Below, in pieces: positions 62,445-64,000 of a stretch of 64,000 nt of DNA. The stretch is from positions 91,800,929 to 91,864,928 of the forward strand of contig CM066314.1 in NCBI GenBank assembly GCA_033807775.1, read 5' to 3'. This DNA is from Saussurea involucrata. Its lineage: Eukaryota; Streptophyta; Magnoliopsida; Asterales; Asteraceae. Made by a program: the position numbers and the translations under genes. The notes under the pieces are model-generated. The model saw nothing but the letters and a program-made list of their open reading frames with translations, was not told the origin of the DNA and did no database searches. Within the stretch, counting starts at the first letter, position 1. Every line of letters starts with the position of its first letter.

Positions 62445-64000
62445 GTCCGCAAAGGAAGGGCATTCGTCTTCTGGTGCGGGGTGATTTATTCTTTGGACTC
62501 CAAGGTCGAGTCGCACTTGGAAGTGTGTTAGGCTATACAGCAGAAGCTTCTCGCGCATGGTCTTCTTGGTCACACCATAAGCTCTCTGAATTTCAAGTCT
62601 GGTGTTGTAATTCTTCCTTGCCCAGCTCAGAAGTTCGGGCAAGTCATAGGGGATCATGTTCCTCAAATCTACATCTGAGAACTTGGTCTCAGTTCTGTCG
62701 GCCCTTTTGACGTGATAAATGTTGTAGTAGATCTGTGTGCCTCTGGTGTGAGACAGCTTGCAGTATATGACTTTTTCAATTCTCGAGTTTGAGAAGAGTT
62801 GGTTGATTGGTTTGGCTTTGCCCCTATATAAGTCTTCACTTAGATGTTTAAGAAGATCGGGTTTCAGAATGGATGGTGGCAGAGTATCGTTGATAGCTCT
62901 GTTGTACAGGTACTTGTACACCACCTCTTCCATTTGTCGTGGAGGTGCAGAGGGTGGAGGCATCGGCCTGCATAGAGTTTACATATTGCTGATTACTTTG
63001 GCCACTCGATCTTTTGAAGGTTTTGACTTTGGGTCCAGGATGGGTTTGGTTGACAGAGGAGTGAGTCCGAAACCCAGTCTTCTTCTTATGGCTTAGGAGT
63101 AACAAAAGCATCAAAAGAGCCCTTTAGCAGTTTTTCAGTTGGTTGATGCTTTCGCTTCTTGGGTTTCTGCTCTTCTGTCATTATACTTTTTCCCTTGTCT
63201 TTTGCTGTGGGTTTGGTTGTGGTTTCCTTTGTAGGTTTTGGTGGTTGTGCTTTTGAGGTTTTTGATGGGGGGTTTTCTGTTGTTTTTGGTGGGGTTGCCT
63301 CTGTTGGGTTGACAGGGGACTTGGTTGGTGATGTGGTTTTGGTTGGAGATGCTTCTGCGGTTTTGCTTAGATATTTCCGTTTTTGAGCTAAGTTTTTTGT
63401 TATGGGTTTGGTCTTAAGCTCCTTTGTTGTTTTGGGTGTGGGTTGTTTTTCTGTTGTCGGTGTAGGGGATGGTAGTTTGGTTTCTTCTGATGGTTTTGTT
63501 GTTGGAGAAGGGGGGTTGTCTTCTGAGGTTGATGTTAGGATTTTTACCTCTTCTATTGGTTTGGGAGTTGGTGATGGTAAGTCTTCAACTGTTATATGGG
63601 TTGTTTCCGCAGAGGTGGGTGTTTCCTCTATGGTCTTCTGTTGGGTTCCTTGGGTTTCAGATGATGGTACCTGGGATAGTGGTTCGGCGCTGAGTTGTGG
63701 TGGAGCTGGCAGACCTCTGTTAGCAGCTCTATCTCTTCTCTCCCCCTCAGGATGATCTGATGGTCATTCTGAATCATCATCAGGGTCATCCTGTCTTCTG
63801 TCTGAAGTCCCCTCTGCTCGACATGTGGAGGATGTCTTCTTCGGCTGAGTGGCCCCTGCTGCTATCATTTTAGCACAGAGGTCGTCACATATTCCGAGCA
63901 GATAGGCAACCCCTGCTTCTGAGTTGAACCTGAGTCTTCCCACACTTGCCTGAAAGTCATTCACGTAGTTTGCATTGGCGGTGGTGAAGGCCTTGATGAA
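62445..64000 (-). pseudogene. Element J extra ORF, main part (right of K), runs off the window
   Basis: From the right: FQASVGRLRFNSEAG and LGICDDLCAKMIAAGATQPK (63964-63764), matching the F block LCDDVCAKLMAAGAEL. Then a Pro/Thr/Ser/Lys-rich stretch with PTEATPPK-like repeats (63750-63160), TEKLLKGSFDAF, and the conserved C-terminal domain MEEVVYKYLYNRAIND, FSDVDLRNMIPYDLPELLSW, MREKLLLYSLTHFQVRLDLG (62963-62450). K is inserted after ECPSFAD. A TAA near 63090 (TPKP then EEDW) and a frame break near 62970 inactivate it. Roughly half identical to B/F in the C-terminal domain by eye. Confidence 0.83.

Larger units (their letters stand above)
57340..64000 (-). mobile_element. Element J: A/B/F-related Sirevirus, extends off the right edge, interrupted by K
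   Basis: 3' LTR 57340-58027, polypurine tract, then an extra ORF split by K at 58520/62445 and continuing to the window end. LTR ends (TGTTGATCCCG, GGAGCTAACA) and the extra ORF are clearly related to A/B/F but diverged. RNase H, pol, gag and the 5' LTR would lie to the right, off-window. Confidence 0.85.

Overview
This is nuclear DNA of a flowering plant, almost certainly a eudicot. I suspect Asteraceae from the look of the retroelement proteins, but with low confidence. The whole window is nested and broken transposable elements. I see no intact host gene, rRNA, tRNA or CRISPR array. The bulk is Ty1/copia of the Sirevirus type: initiator-tRNA-Met primer sites, GGGGGAGATTGTTag polypurine junctions, zinc-knuckle and coiled-coil gag, and a long extra ORF downstream of RNase H. 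I call the elements A to K.

Layout. (1) 1-7315: element A, minus strand, with its 5' LTR at 6457-7315; the 3' part lies off the left edge. A solo LTR with a GGTTG target duplication sits in its gag/pol junction. (2) 7316-8314: a 999 bp piece of older DNA, repeated at 38200-39198. (3) 8315-19685: element B, same family as A, lacking its 5' end. (4) 19686-24640 and 29017-33587: element F, same family, with a nearly intact extra ORF. It is interrupted by G (24641-29016, plus strand), a pol-less element with a coiled-coil ORF, several tandem arrays and many polypurine tracts. (5) 33592-36653: PIF/Harbinger copy 1, lacking both ends. (6) 36654-38916: element H, coiled-coil ORF plus a leader or LTR dense in TCCGGA. 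(7) 38917-39826 and 43271-43827: an old copia, I, split by PIF/Harbinger copy 2 (39830-43270, TIRs present). (8) 43828-46658: element E, a pol-less gypsy-like derivative. (9) 46659-57339: element C, another Sirevirus-like copia, carrying a fragment of a host copine (BONZAI-type) gene and interrupted in its integrase by D (51709-56677). D is a relative of E with a 5 bp target duplication and a spliced antisense gene. (10) 57340-64000: element J, an A/B/F relative, whose extra ORF is split by K (58521-62444), a recent insertion with identical 351 bp LTRs and a GTCCG target duplication.

Two patterns stand out. First, each element family is studded with its own short palindromic or near-palindromic word: ACAGAG-N-CTCTGT in A/B/F/J, ATCA-C-TGAT in C, TCAGAATTCTGA in K, TCCGGA in H, GAATTCGAA in G, and CGTACG-centred words in D/E. 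Families with related extra ORFs share the word. Second, three separate families (G, H, K) have kept only a coiled-coil gag-spacer ORF. The repeated PIF/Harbinger, H-LTR and copia-I segments also imply an older tandem duplication of about 6.4 kb, into which A, B and F later inserted.
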